This document shows positions 1 to 5,127 of a stretch of 5,127 nucleotides of DNA, piece by piece. The position numbers and the translations under genes are program-made. Numbering within the stretch: position 1 is the stretch's first letter; every line of letters starts with the position of its first letter. The DNA comes from Thermoplasmata archaeon (GTDB taxonomy: Archaea; Thermoplasmatota; DAOVMN01). A model generated the notes under the pieces. It did no database searches and was not told the origin of the DNA. It was given only the letters and a program-made list of their open reading frames with translations. The stretch covers positions 1-5,127 of the forward strand of contig DAOVMN010000198.1 of assembly GCA_030630685.1 (NCBI GenBank), given 5' to 3'.

Positions 1-1
1 C

Positions 2-1417
2 ACCGCAGGCGGACGAACCGCCCTCATCCCCACCCAGGGCGTTATCGAGATCGGGGAGGACCATGTCTGGCAGGAGTTCTGGCACGGCAGATGGGTTCAC
101 TGGGACAACTGGTGGAGCGACGGCGGCACGGGTGTGGATGTGCCAGAGACATACGATGGGAACTGGTGGCATGTCTCCGTTGTCTGGGCATTTCGACCCG
201 ACGATTATATAAGGAACGTGAACCACAGGCCGTACACGCCCACGGGGACCCTGAAAATAACCATCCTTGACAGGTTTGGAGAGCCGGTTGACGGCGCGAT
301 TATCCTTGCGAACAGCCACTCGTATGCCACAAAGTTAAATCCCGCACACACCCCGTTCACTCCGCCGCCGATTCCCTGTTTCTGGAACTACACCGACACG
401 AATGGGGAATGCCTGCTGAAGTTAGGCGAGAACGATTATACCATCAATATCTGGAGCAGGCTCGGCAGTGTACCCGACCAGCAGATTTCTATCGAGGAAG
501 GGCAAGAATACAGCCGAACCTTTGTTGTGGACGGGAGAAAGCCCACGCATGATATACAGCCGAATAATCAGGGAGGTATTTCCGGGGACTCGGAAACGAT
601 AAGTTTCGGTTTCAAGGTCTTGGAAGGGACACAGGAACAGGTCAATCTATTCGAGGCGACCAGGCATCCACAGCCCATATTCATGAACAGGGACATCGAT
701 TTCTTTATCTGCGACGAGGAGAACTATGTGAACTATCTCAAGGGTTATCCCTTTGACTGCTATGACCTGGAGGAGAATGCGGTCGAAGGAACTGTAGAAG
801 TGAGCGTACCGAAGGACAGGGACTGGTATTTCGTCTTCTCCAATACAGAGCCTCTTCAAACAGGGAAGAAGATCGAGATAGTTGTGGAAAAGGTAATTGA
901 AAACGAGGAGCCCCTGGTTGAGATCACGGAGCCTGTTGATGGTGTGAAGGTGGAAATTGGGGACATTGTTATCATTAAGGGAAACGCAACAGATGATTCC
1001 GGCATCGAAAGGCTGGAGATCAGTCTCAATGGGGGCAAGCGCTGGGGGAACATACTGATGAATTACAACAACCCGGGCTGGTTCTATGAGTGGAACACCT
1101 CCAATACCTCGGACGGAGACTACAAAATAAAGGTGCGGGCCTACGATTCCCAAGATTGCAAGGGGGAAGACAGCATAAAGGTGATCGTGGGTAAAGGTGA
1201 TGAGGGCGAGGATCTCCTTGATGAGCTCGCAGACAACCGGTATCTTGCCGTAGGTGCCTGTGCTGCGCTCGCGGCTGCCGCGGTGGTTGCTGTGGTCGTG
1301 TTTAGGAGAAAGAAAAAGGAGTTGGGAGAGGAATATCACGAAGAGGAAGATCATGAAGATATAGTGGAAGATTGGGCGGAAGATAAAGGAGAAGGGGAAA
1401 GTGTGAAGGACGGTTGA
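2..1417 (+). CDS. Transglutaminase-like surface protein with Ig-like domain and C-terminal membrane anchor (5' partial)
   Basis: The frame is open from the window edge and stops at TGA 1415-1417, leaving 471 visible residues; the true start lies upstream. The GTG at 134 is not a credible start, because the codons before it encode conserved domain sequence. Residues 1-67 are the end of a transglutaminase-like fold: GEDHVWQEFW, then RWVHWDN. H21 and D35 fit the His and Asp of the Cys-His-Asp triad, with the Cys expected upstream. Residues 84-178 resemble a carboxypeptidase-regulatory-like beta domain (TLKITILDRFGEPVDGA, then a TDTNGE turn). Residues 194-299 look like a GOLD-like beta sandwich ending DWYFVFSNT; this match is weak. 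Residues 303-397 are Ig-like (VEITEPVDG to DYKIKVRAYD). A membrane helix (414-434), RRKKK and an acidic tail of about 30 residues follow. This suggests an outside-facing, membrane-anchored protein. Whether it is a protease, crosslinker or inactive binder cannot be told without the Cys. It is probably co-transcribed with the next gene, 22 bp downstream. Confidence 0.85.
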   Translation, partial: TAGGRTALIPTQGVIEIGEDHVWQEFWHGRWVHWDNWWSDGGTGVDVPETYDGNWWHVSVVWAFRPDDYIRNVNHRPYTPTGTLKITILDRFGEPVDGAIILANSHSYATKLNPAHTPFTPPPIPCFWNYTDTNGECLLKLGENDYTINIWSRLGSVPDQQISIEEGQEYSRTFVVDGRKPTHDIQPNNQGGISGDSETISFGFKVLEGTQEQVNLFEATRHPQPIFMNRDIDFFICDEENYVNYLKGYPFDCYDLEENAVEGTVEVSVPKDRDWYFVFSNTEPLQTGKKIEIVVEKVIENEEPLVEITEPVDGVKVEIGDIVIIKGNATDDSGIERLEISLNGGKRWGNILMNYNNPGWFYEWNTSNTSDGDYKIKVRAYDSQDCKGEDSIKVIVGKGDEGEDLLDELADNRYLAVGACAALAAAAVVAVVVFRRKKKELGEEYHEEEDHEDIVEDWAEDKGEGESVKDG

Positions 1418-1428
1418 AAATACCAAAA

Positions 1429-1433
1429 GAGGT
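1429..1433 (+). promoter_or_regulatory. Shine-Dalgarno site GAGGT for the beta-helix gene
   Basis: GAGGT matches the archaeal anti-SD complement (AGGAGGTGAT) and leaves 6 nt before the ATG at 1440. A second ATG at 1436 would be only 2 nt from the site and opens a frame of about 30 codons, so the site favours 1440. The 22-bp gap holds no visible promoter, which fits co-transcription with the upstream gene. Confidence 0.75.
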
Positions 1434-1439
1434 CAATGA

Positions 1440-4415
1440 ATGAGAGCAGAAAGAATAGCTTTTCGTTCTGGGTTCGGATTCATGCTCATTGCAGCGGCGC
1501 TCCTTGCGATTGTATTGCTTGGAAATGAAGTAGAAGCAGAACCACACAACCCGATCTATATAAACGGCAATGAAGGCTTCAGGAATCCAGAAAATGGCGT
1601 GAGCAACTGGAACGACCCTTCCGCAGGGACAGAGGACGACCCGTACATCATCGAGGGATGGGAGATCATCGCGTCCACCGCAACGATCGGTCGGGGCGGC
1701 ATCCATATCGAGGGCACTGATGCCTATTTTATCATCAGGAACTGCGAACTCCACAACGGGACACTTACCGAGAAAATTGGCATTTATTTCTCCGAAGTAA
1801 AGAACGGGGGAATCAATGGTACGACCTGCTGGGACAACAAATACGGCATCCGTGTTCACTCTTCATTCGATATCGTGATAGACTCGTGCGACATCCGCGA
1901 CAACTACGGGTTCGCCTCCGGGCACGGCATCTACTTCGACTCCTCCTCCGATAACCGGATCACATCCTGCAAGGTGCACAATAATTCCGGCTTTGGCTCG
2001 GGATATGCCAACGGGTATGGCATCTTTATCGAGTCCTCTTCCGGTACCTGGATAGATTCCTGCGAGATTCACAATAATACCCGTGACGGCATCAGATCCA
2101 TCAGTGATTCCCCCGATATCACAATAGACTCGTGCGAGCTCTACGGAAATTATCACGGCATCGACATCGAGAGTTCGGCACACAGCACCATAAGGGATTG
2201 CACATCCTACGGCAATGCCCACCTCGGCATCCTTCTCTATACGGACTCGGACGAATGCCTGGTAACGGACTGCACCTGCCTCGACAATGGGTGGCACGGC
2301 ATCTTCTTCAAGTGGTGCTCGAACAACAGGCTGGAAAACTGCGTTTCTCACGGCAACGATGGCGATGGCATCATCCTCGATTCCTCGGACAATGAACTGG
2401 TGGATTGCATTTCTTATGATAATCGAGGTATAGGCATCTATATTGTCGGCTCTTCGAATAACGAGCTGAGATACTGCACATCTTATGAGAACGATTACGG
2501 CGGCATCGTGCTTCATACCTCTAATGGTAATGAGATAACACATTGCAATGTCCATGGAAATTCCTACTACGGCATCTCTCTTTATTGGGAGGATTACAAT
2601 AATATTGTCACATATAACAGAGCCTCCGATAACGAGGACGGCATCCATCTGGGAGCAAATTCGGAAAACAACCAAATTTACCTCAACGATTTTATAGACA
2701 ACGAAGAAAATGTTCATTCCGAGGGCTCGGTCAATCAATGGAACTCTCCTGAACAGATGACATACACTTACAACGGGGAGACACACACAAACTACATGGG
2801 CAACTACTGGAGCGATTACTCGGGGATCGATTACAACGAGGACGGGATCGGTGATACTCCCTACACTTCCACGATAATCGATCTATATCCGTTGATGGAG
2901 GAATGGGAACACTATTTCAACCGACTGCCGGGAGTAACTATAACGGAGCCGGGCAAAGGTGAGGAAATCAGCGGAAGTTACACGATCAGGGGAACCGCCT
3001 CGGACCCGGATGGAGATGAGCAGGTCGAGAGAGTCGAGATAAGGATCGATGAGGGAAGCTGGGAAGAGGCCAATGGCACGACCGATTGGAATTTCGAATG
3101 GGACTCCACAGAAGTTGAAAACGGGGACCACACGATACATGCGAGGGCTTTCGATGGAGAGGATTATTCCGATCTGACTGAAGTAGATGTCACCGTCAAT
3201 AACGAGGAACCAGCAAACCACCCGCCGACAATCGAGATTACGGCACCGGAAGACGGGAGCACAGTGGATGGCGTTGTGACAATCGAGGGTACGGCGGATG
3301 ATGAAGACGGCGATGAACAGGTCGAGATGGTCGAGATAAGGATCGATGACGGGGGCTGGGGAGAAGCGGAGATAGAAGAAGCAGAAGGCACGATCTCCTG
3401 GTCTTTCGAATGGGACACGACGGAGGTTGAAAACGGGGAGCACACCATCTATGCCAGGGCTTTCGACGGAGAGGATTATTCAGAGGTTTCGGAGCTAAAC
3501 TTAACCGTTGACAATGAAGAAACTGTGAATCATGAACCGGAGATCGAGATCACTTCAGTGGAAAAAACTGACGATTACACCATCGAAATCAGATGGACCG
3601 CCTCGGACCCGGACGAGGATGCCCTTGAAATCGACCTCTACTATGATGGAGATCATGATCCGGACAACGGAAAGGGCCTCATTGTAAAGGACCTGGACAA
3701 TACCGAAAGCTATGATTGGGACATATCAGACATGGAGGACGGTGATTATTACATCCTAAGTGTGGCAAGGGACCCGGGAGGCGGGGAAGGAAGCGATTAC
3801 AGTAAAAAAATAACCGTCTCTCTTCCCGAACTCGCCCCGGATTTCGCGATTGTTTCACTAGAGGTCCTTCCCCAAGCCCCGGAGGGTGGGGATTCTGTGA
3901 TACTCCGGGCCAAAGTGAAAAATCAAGGAACTGCCACCGGGACAGGTACCGTGGAGTTTCTGGTGGATGGAAATCTTCTGAAAACCGAGGCATTGACTCT
4001 TCAACCGGGAAAGGAAAAAATCGTGACCCAAGTCTGGAATGCCGTCGAGGGAAATCATACGGTCAGTGTCCGGGTAACTCTTGCCGGGGACTCGGATCCT
4101 TCAAATAACGAGGAGGAGAGGGTGGTCAGCGTGGCAGGAGCCCCGGGGGGGAAGGAAAAGGATAGCGATGATGATTTCCCTGTGGTGTATGCAGGTTCGG
4201 CCCTGGCGGTTGTTGTGGTTGTGGCCGCTGCGGTCGGAGGGGTCGCGGTTTACAGGAAAAAGGAGGTGGAAGCAGGCGAGGTCAGGTGTCCGGAATGCGG
4301 GAGCGTAACCACCTATTCCGAGGAGTACGAGGACTACTACTGCTGGGAATGCGAGGAATACGTTGGAGAAGCGAGTGAAGAATGGGTGAGCGATAACGAA
4401 ATAGTGATCGAATGA
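1440..4415 (+). CDS. NosD-type beta-helix surface protein with Ig/CARDB stalk, membrane anchor and cytoplasmic zinc ribbon
   Basis: A complete 991-residue secreted protein starting at ATG 1440 behind GAGGT. Residues 1-33 are a signal peptide (hydrophobic core 13-27, likely cleavage after VEA). Residues 37-75 carry the N-terminal signature of archaeal NosD-like proteins (NPIYINGNEGF, then DDPYIIEGWEI). Residues 84-425 form about 14 parallel beta-helix rungs (GI-x-hydrophobic, then a Cys about 15 residues on). The helix closes with NYMGNYWSDY and a DxNxDGxGD loop at 464-472. Two near-identical Ig-like domains follow (about 497-595 and 596-699), then a diverged Ig/Fn-like domain (about 700-793) and a CARDB domain (about 797-898). 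A membrane helix (914-938) leads to YRKK and a cytoplasmic tail with C950-x2-C953 and C968-x2-C971, a zinc-ribbon pattern. Beta-helices of this family bind or process carbohydrates or act as scaffolds; no catalytic set is evident here, so the ligand is unknown. It is not the copper-loading NosD of nitrous oxide reductase: no nos genes are visible and the stalk differs. Confidence 0.9.
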   Translation: MRAERIAFRSGFGFMLIAAALLAIVLLGNEVEAEPHNPIYINGNEGFRNPENGVSNWNDPSAGTEDDPYIIEGWEIIASTATIGRGGIHIEGTDAYFIIRNCELHNGTLTEKIGIYFSEVKNGGINGTTCWDNKYGIRVHSSFDIVIDSCDIRDNYGFASGHGIYFDSSSDNRITSCKVHNNSGFGSGYANGYGIFIESSSGTWIDSCEIHNNTRDGIRSISDSPDITIDSCELYGNYHGIDIESSAHSTIRDCTSYGNAHLGILLYTDSDECLVTDCTCLDNGWHGIFFKWCSNNRLENCVSHGNDGDGIILDSSDNELVDCISYDNRGIGIYIVGSSNNELRYCTSYENDYGGIVLHTSNGNEITHCNVHGNSYYGISLYWEDYNNIVTYNRASDNEDGIHLGANSENNQIYLNDFIDNEENVHSEGSVNQWNSPEQMTYTYNGETHTNYMGNYWSDYSGIDYNEDGIGDTPYTSTIIDLYPLMEEWEHYFNRLPGVTITEPGKGEEISGSYTIRGTASDPDGDEQVERVEIRIDEGSWEEANGTTDWNFEWDSTEVENGDHTIHARAFDGEDYSDLTEVDVTVNNEEPANHPPTIEITAPEDGSTVDGVVTIEGTADDEDGDEQVEMVEIRIDDGGWGEAEIEEAEGTISWSFEWDTTEVENGEHTIYARAFDGEDYSEVSELNLTVDNEETVNHEPEIEITSVEKTDDYTIEIRWTASDPDEDALEIDLYYDGDHDPDNGKGLIVKDLDNTESYDWDISDMEDGDYYILSVARDPGGGEGSDYSKKITVSLPELAPDFAIVSLEVLPQAPEGGDSVILRAKVKNQGTATGTGTVEFLVDGNLLKTEALTLQPGKEKIVTQVWNAVEGNHTVSVRVTLAGDSDPSNNEEERVVSVAGAPGGKEKDSDDDFPVVYAGSALAVVVVVAAAVGGVAVYRKKEVEAGEVRCPECGSVTTYSEEYEDYYCWECEEYVGEASEEWVSDNEIVIE
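1689..2714 (+). repeat. Parallel beta-helix (PbH1) repeat array within the surface protein
   Basis: This codes for residues 84-425, where units of about 22-24 residues (range 20-31) recur. Each has a [YHDLIG]GI start followed by alternating hydrophobics, then a polar turn and usually a [DNTR]-C-[ETIVKD] step. GI steps fall near residues 87, 114, 136, 163, 194, 217, 240, 263, 287, 310, 332, 355, 378 and 401. The Cys column runs 102, 130, 150, 177, 208, 232, 254, 278, 301, 323, 346, 369. It is a protein-level repeat; the DNA copies have diverged too far to look like recent duplications. Confidence 0.85.
2829..2855 (+). other. DxNxDGxGD putative calcium-binding loop closing the beta-helix
   Basis: This encodes residues 464-472, with D464, N466, D468, G469 and D472 at the 1-3-5-9 ligand spacing of DxDxDG calcium loops (dockerin, thrombospondin-3). 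It lies right after NYMGNYWSDY and before DTPY and DLYPL, the conserved C-terminal stretch of archaeal NosD-like proteins. Calcium binding is inferred from the motif. Confidence 0.55.
2928..3536 (+). repeat. Tandem in-frame duplication encoding two Ig-like domains
   Basis: Copy A is 2928-3224 and copy B is 3225-3536. The first halves align at an offset of 297 bp, with a shared exact 20-mer at 3033-3052 and 3330-3349. The second halves align at 312 bp, with matching blocks at 3114-3127/3426-3439 and 3156-3169/3468-3481. The 15-bp difference adds five residues (around EIEEA) to copy B. Protein similarity spans the whole unit (DGDEQVE, VEIRID, FEWD, TEVENG, ARAFDGEDYS). Such high nucleotide identity suggests a fairly recent duplication or ongoing gene conversion. 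Confidence 0.85.
4287..4352 (+). other. Cytoplasmic zinc-ribbon motif at the C terminus of the surface protein
   Basis: This encodes residues 950-971: CPECG, a 14-residue spacer rich in Tyr and Glu, then CWEC. Two CxxC knuckles at this spacing are the hallmark of small zinc ribbons. The motif follows the membrane helix (914-938) and the basic YRKK patch, so by the positive-inside rule it lies in the cytoplasm. Metal identity is inferred. Confidence 0.75.
4404..4408 (+). promoter_or_regulatory. Possible weak SD (GTGAT) for the DUF3795 gene
   Basis: GTGAT matches the last five bases of the anti-SD complement AGGAGGTGAT. Its T at 4405 sits 7 nt before the ATG at 4412, the same register as T1433 of the upstream GAGGT relative to ATG 1440. 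The pairing is short and lies inside the preceding coding sequence, so translational coupling through the ATGA overlap is probably the main route. Confidence 0.3.
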
Positions 4416-4930
4416 ATGAAAAAGATATGAACCTAATCGGTCCCTGTGCTATATACTGCGGTTTATGCACAAAATACCAGTCGAAGGCAAGGAGCAGATG
4501 CATCGGCTGCAGGCTGGGCGAACAGCATGACTGGTGCAGCATCTGGAACTGCTGTGTAAAGAAACATGGATTTGAAACATGTGCCGGGTGCGAGGAATAT
4601 CCCTGTGATAAATATACGAGAAGATGGGACAAATCTCCGGAAGGTTGGAGGATTCAAAGAGAGAACATGGAAAGGCTCCGAAGGGAGGGGATCGAGGATT
4701 GGTTTAAAGAACAGGTGGAGAGAAGACTGCTGCTGGAAGAAATGCTCGCTAACTACAATGAAGGCAGATCCATGAGTTTCTACTGCAGGGCGTGCACAAA
4801 TCTACCTGTCAAGCTGATAAAGAAGGCGATAGAGGAAGCAGAAAAGAGATTCGGGAGTGAAGGGGTAGAAGAGTCGGATATGAAATTTAGGGCGAAGATG
4901 GTAAAGGAGATAATACGGGAAATTACGTGA
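4412..4930 (+). CDS. DUF3795-type cysteine-rich cytosolic protein
   Basis: A complete 172-residue protein with no signal peptide or membrane segment. It starts at an ATG whose ATGA overlaps the stop of the beta-helix gene, a typical coupled arrangement. The first 70 residues hold 11 cysteines (12, 16, 19, 30, 33, 42, 47, 48, 57, 60, 65): PCAIYCGLC, RCIGC, WCSIWNCC, CAGCEEYPC. This ordering fits the DUF3795 family (Cys-rich, predicted metal binding, function unknown). Residues 77-112 are charged and probably helical (ENMERLRREGIEDWFKEQ). NEGRSMSFYCRACTNLP (116-132) adds a further CxxC pair at 125/128, and residues 133-171 are probably another helix. The N-terminal block is at least superficially like a multi-zinc or Fe-S binding module; the metal is not determinable here. 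Co-translation with a protein ending in a zinc ribbon suggests a related cytoplasmic role. An internal ATG at 4427 is possible but less likely. Confidence 0.85.
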   Translation: MNEKDMNLIGPCAIYCGLCTKYQSKARSRCIGCRLGEQHDWCSIWNCCVKKHGFETCAGCEEYPCDKYTRRWDKSPEGWRIQRENMERLRREGIEDWFKEQVERRLLLEEMLANYNEGRSMSFYCRACTNLPVKLIKKAIEEAEKRFGSEGVEESDMKFRAKMVKEIIREIT

Positions 4931-4978
4931 ACATTCGGTAGGGAAAAAATGTCCCTCCCGGCAGCAGGCATTCCCCTG

Positions 4979-5001
4979 GCACCGGGTTCGAGGCGCGGTG
5001 C
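4979..5001 (+). other. tRNA T-arm-like hairpin
   Basis: GCACCGGG pairs with CGCGGTGC (one G/G mismatch at 4985/4995) around the 7-nt loop TTCGAGG, whose TTCGA matches the TpsiC loop core. No acceptor, D or anticodon arm is found upstream and the flanking bases do not form an acceptor stem, so this is not a tRNA gene. It could be a tRNA remnant, a structural RNA element or coincidence. Confidence 0.4.
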
Positions 5002-5108
5002 AGAAGGTGCGGATCTGGCGGTGGGGTGCATTCCCATTTTATGGGTAATTGAGAATCTCATTAACAACCGGGACTTTGTGATGAGAATGGAATTCTAACT
5101 GCCTTAAC

Positions 5109-5123
5109 GAACACTGCGTGTTC
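5109..5123. other. Perfect 6-bp hairpin GAACAC-TGC-GTGTTC
   Basis: Two 6-bp arms flank a 3-nt loop near the window edge. There is no following T-run within the window, so a terminator role is unsupported; an operator-like palindrome for a downstream gene is equally possible. Confidence 0.4.
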
Positions 5124-5127
5124 ATTC

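Larger units (their letters stand above)
4931..5127. other. Noncoding 3' region with several short hairpins
   Basis: No convincing gene is seen here. Imperfect or perfect inverted repeats include AGGGA/TCCCT (4940-4956), a T-arm-like hairpin (4979-5001), CCCAT/ATGGG (5033-5045), TGAGA/TCTCA (5050-5060), AGAAT/ATTCT (5084-5096) and GAACAC/GTGTTC (5109-5123). GCATTCCC occurs twice, at 4968 and 5028. The only T-tract is TTTT at 5037-5040, so no clear archaeal oligo-T terminator can be assigned, and no TATA/BRE promoter stands out. Confidence 0.6.

Noticed and set aside
205..214. TATA-like TTATATAAGG as a possible promoter
   Set aside because: It encodes DYIRN within the conserved transglutaminase-like region and there is no gene start shortly downstream.
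647..1426. Minus-strand open frame of 259 codons opposite gene 1
   Set aside because: The plus strand has clear domain, membrane and Ig-like signatures in this stretch; the antisense product has no recognisable features.
1555..1567. TATA-like TCTATATAAACGG
   Set aside because: It encodes the conserved PIYING of the beta-helix protein, inside the gene and with no following start.
1863..2786. Long minus-strand open frame (307 codons) opposite the beta-helix
   Set aside because: It mirrors the repeated GI and DSC codons of the beta-helix; the periodic product is an artefact of the antisense of a repeat.
1440..4415. Assignment as the copper-handling NosD of denitrification
   Set aside because: Only the generic beta-helix fold is shared; there is no nos operon, and the Ig/CARDB stalk, membrane anchor and zinc ribbon are foreign to NosD.
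4934..5006. A tRNA gene around the TTCGA loop
   Set aside because: Bases after the T-arm do not pair with any segment about 65 nt upstream, and no D-arm or anticodon arm can be drawn.
4780..5067. Minus-strand open frame of 95 codons across the gene 3 end and the 3' region
   Set aside because: About half of it overlaps the well-supported DUF3795 gene; the start would be TTG, with no SD seen, and the product has low-complexity Pro/Ala/Arg content typical of a shadow frame.
5039..5127. Minus-strand frame open from the window edge to a TAA at 5041-5039, possibly the end of a convergent gene
   Set aside because: Fewer than 30 codons are visible, with no recognisable family signature, and the segment is full of hairpins; not enough to call a gene.

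Overview
The window most likely comes from an archaeon, and a Thermoplasmatota-like lineage is my best guess. It carries two large secreted proteins, each held by one C-terminal transmembrane helix followed by a basic stop-transfer patch (RRKKK, YRKK). Both are built from archaeal-style surface modules: a transglutaminase-like fold, a NosD-type right-handed beta-helix, Ig-like domains and a CARDB domain. Shine-Dalgarno spacing is short, arginine is often AGG or AGA, and isoleucine ATA is common. No rRNA or other taxonomic marker is present, so the assignment is inference. The window is ordinary gene-dense DNA with three genes on the plus strand, probably one operon. I see no mobile element, CRISPR array or true RNA gene.

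Layout. (1) Bases 2-1417 are the 3' part of a surface protein whose reading frame is already open at the window edge. It has the end of a transglutaminase-like domain (the His and Asp of the triad are visible; the Cys would lie upstream), a carboxypeptidase-regulatory-like domain, a GOLD-like beta domain, an Ig-like domain, a membrane helix and an acidic cytoplasmic tail. (2) After 22 bp comes a complete 991-residue gene (1440-4415). It has a signal peptide, a beta-helix of about 14 rungs with a ladder of 12 cysteines, a Ca-binding-type loop, two recently duplicated Ig-like domains, a third Ig/Fn-like domain, CARDB, a membrane helix and a cytoplasmic four-cysteine zinc ribbon. (3) Overlapping by 4 bp is a 172-residue cytosolic Cys-rich protein of the DUF3795 type (4412-4930). 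(4) The last 197 bp (4931-5127) look noncoding and hold several short perfect hairpins, one resembling a tRNA T-arm.

How they may work together. Genes 1 and 2 would stand on the outer cell surface. Gene 2 ends inside the cell in a predicted metal site, and the co-translated gene 3 product is itself a predicted metal-binding cytosolic protein. The most interesting reading is a surface-to-cytoplasm unit in which an extracellular beta-helix is physically linked to an intracellular zinc ribbon and a DUF3795 partner. That coupling is a hypothesis from gene order and domain content, not something the sequence proves.
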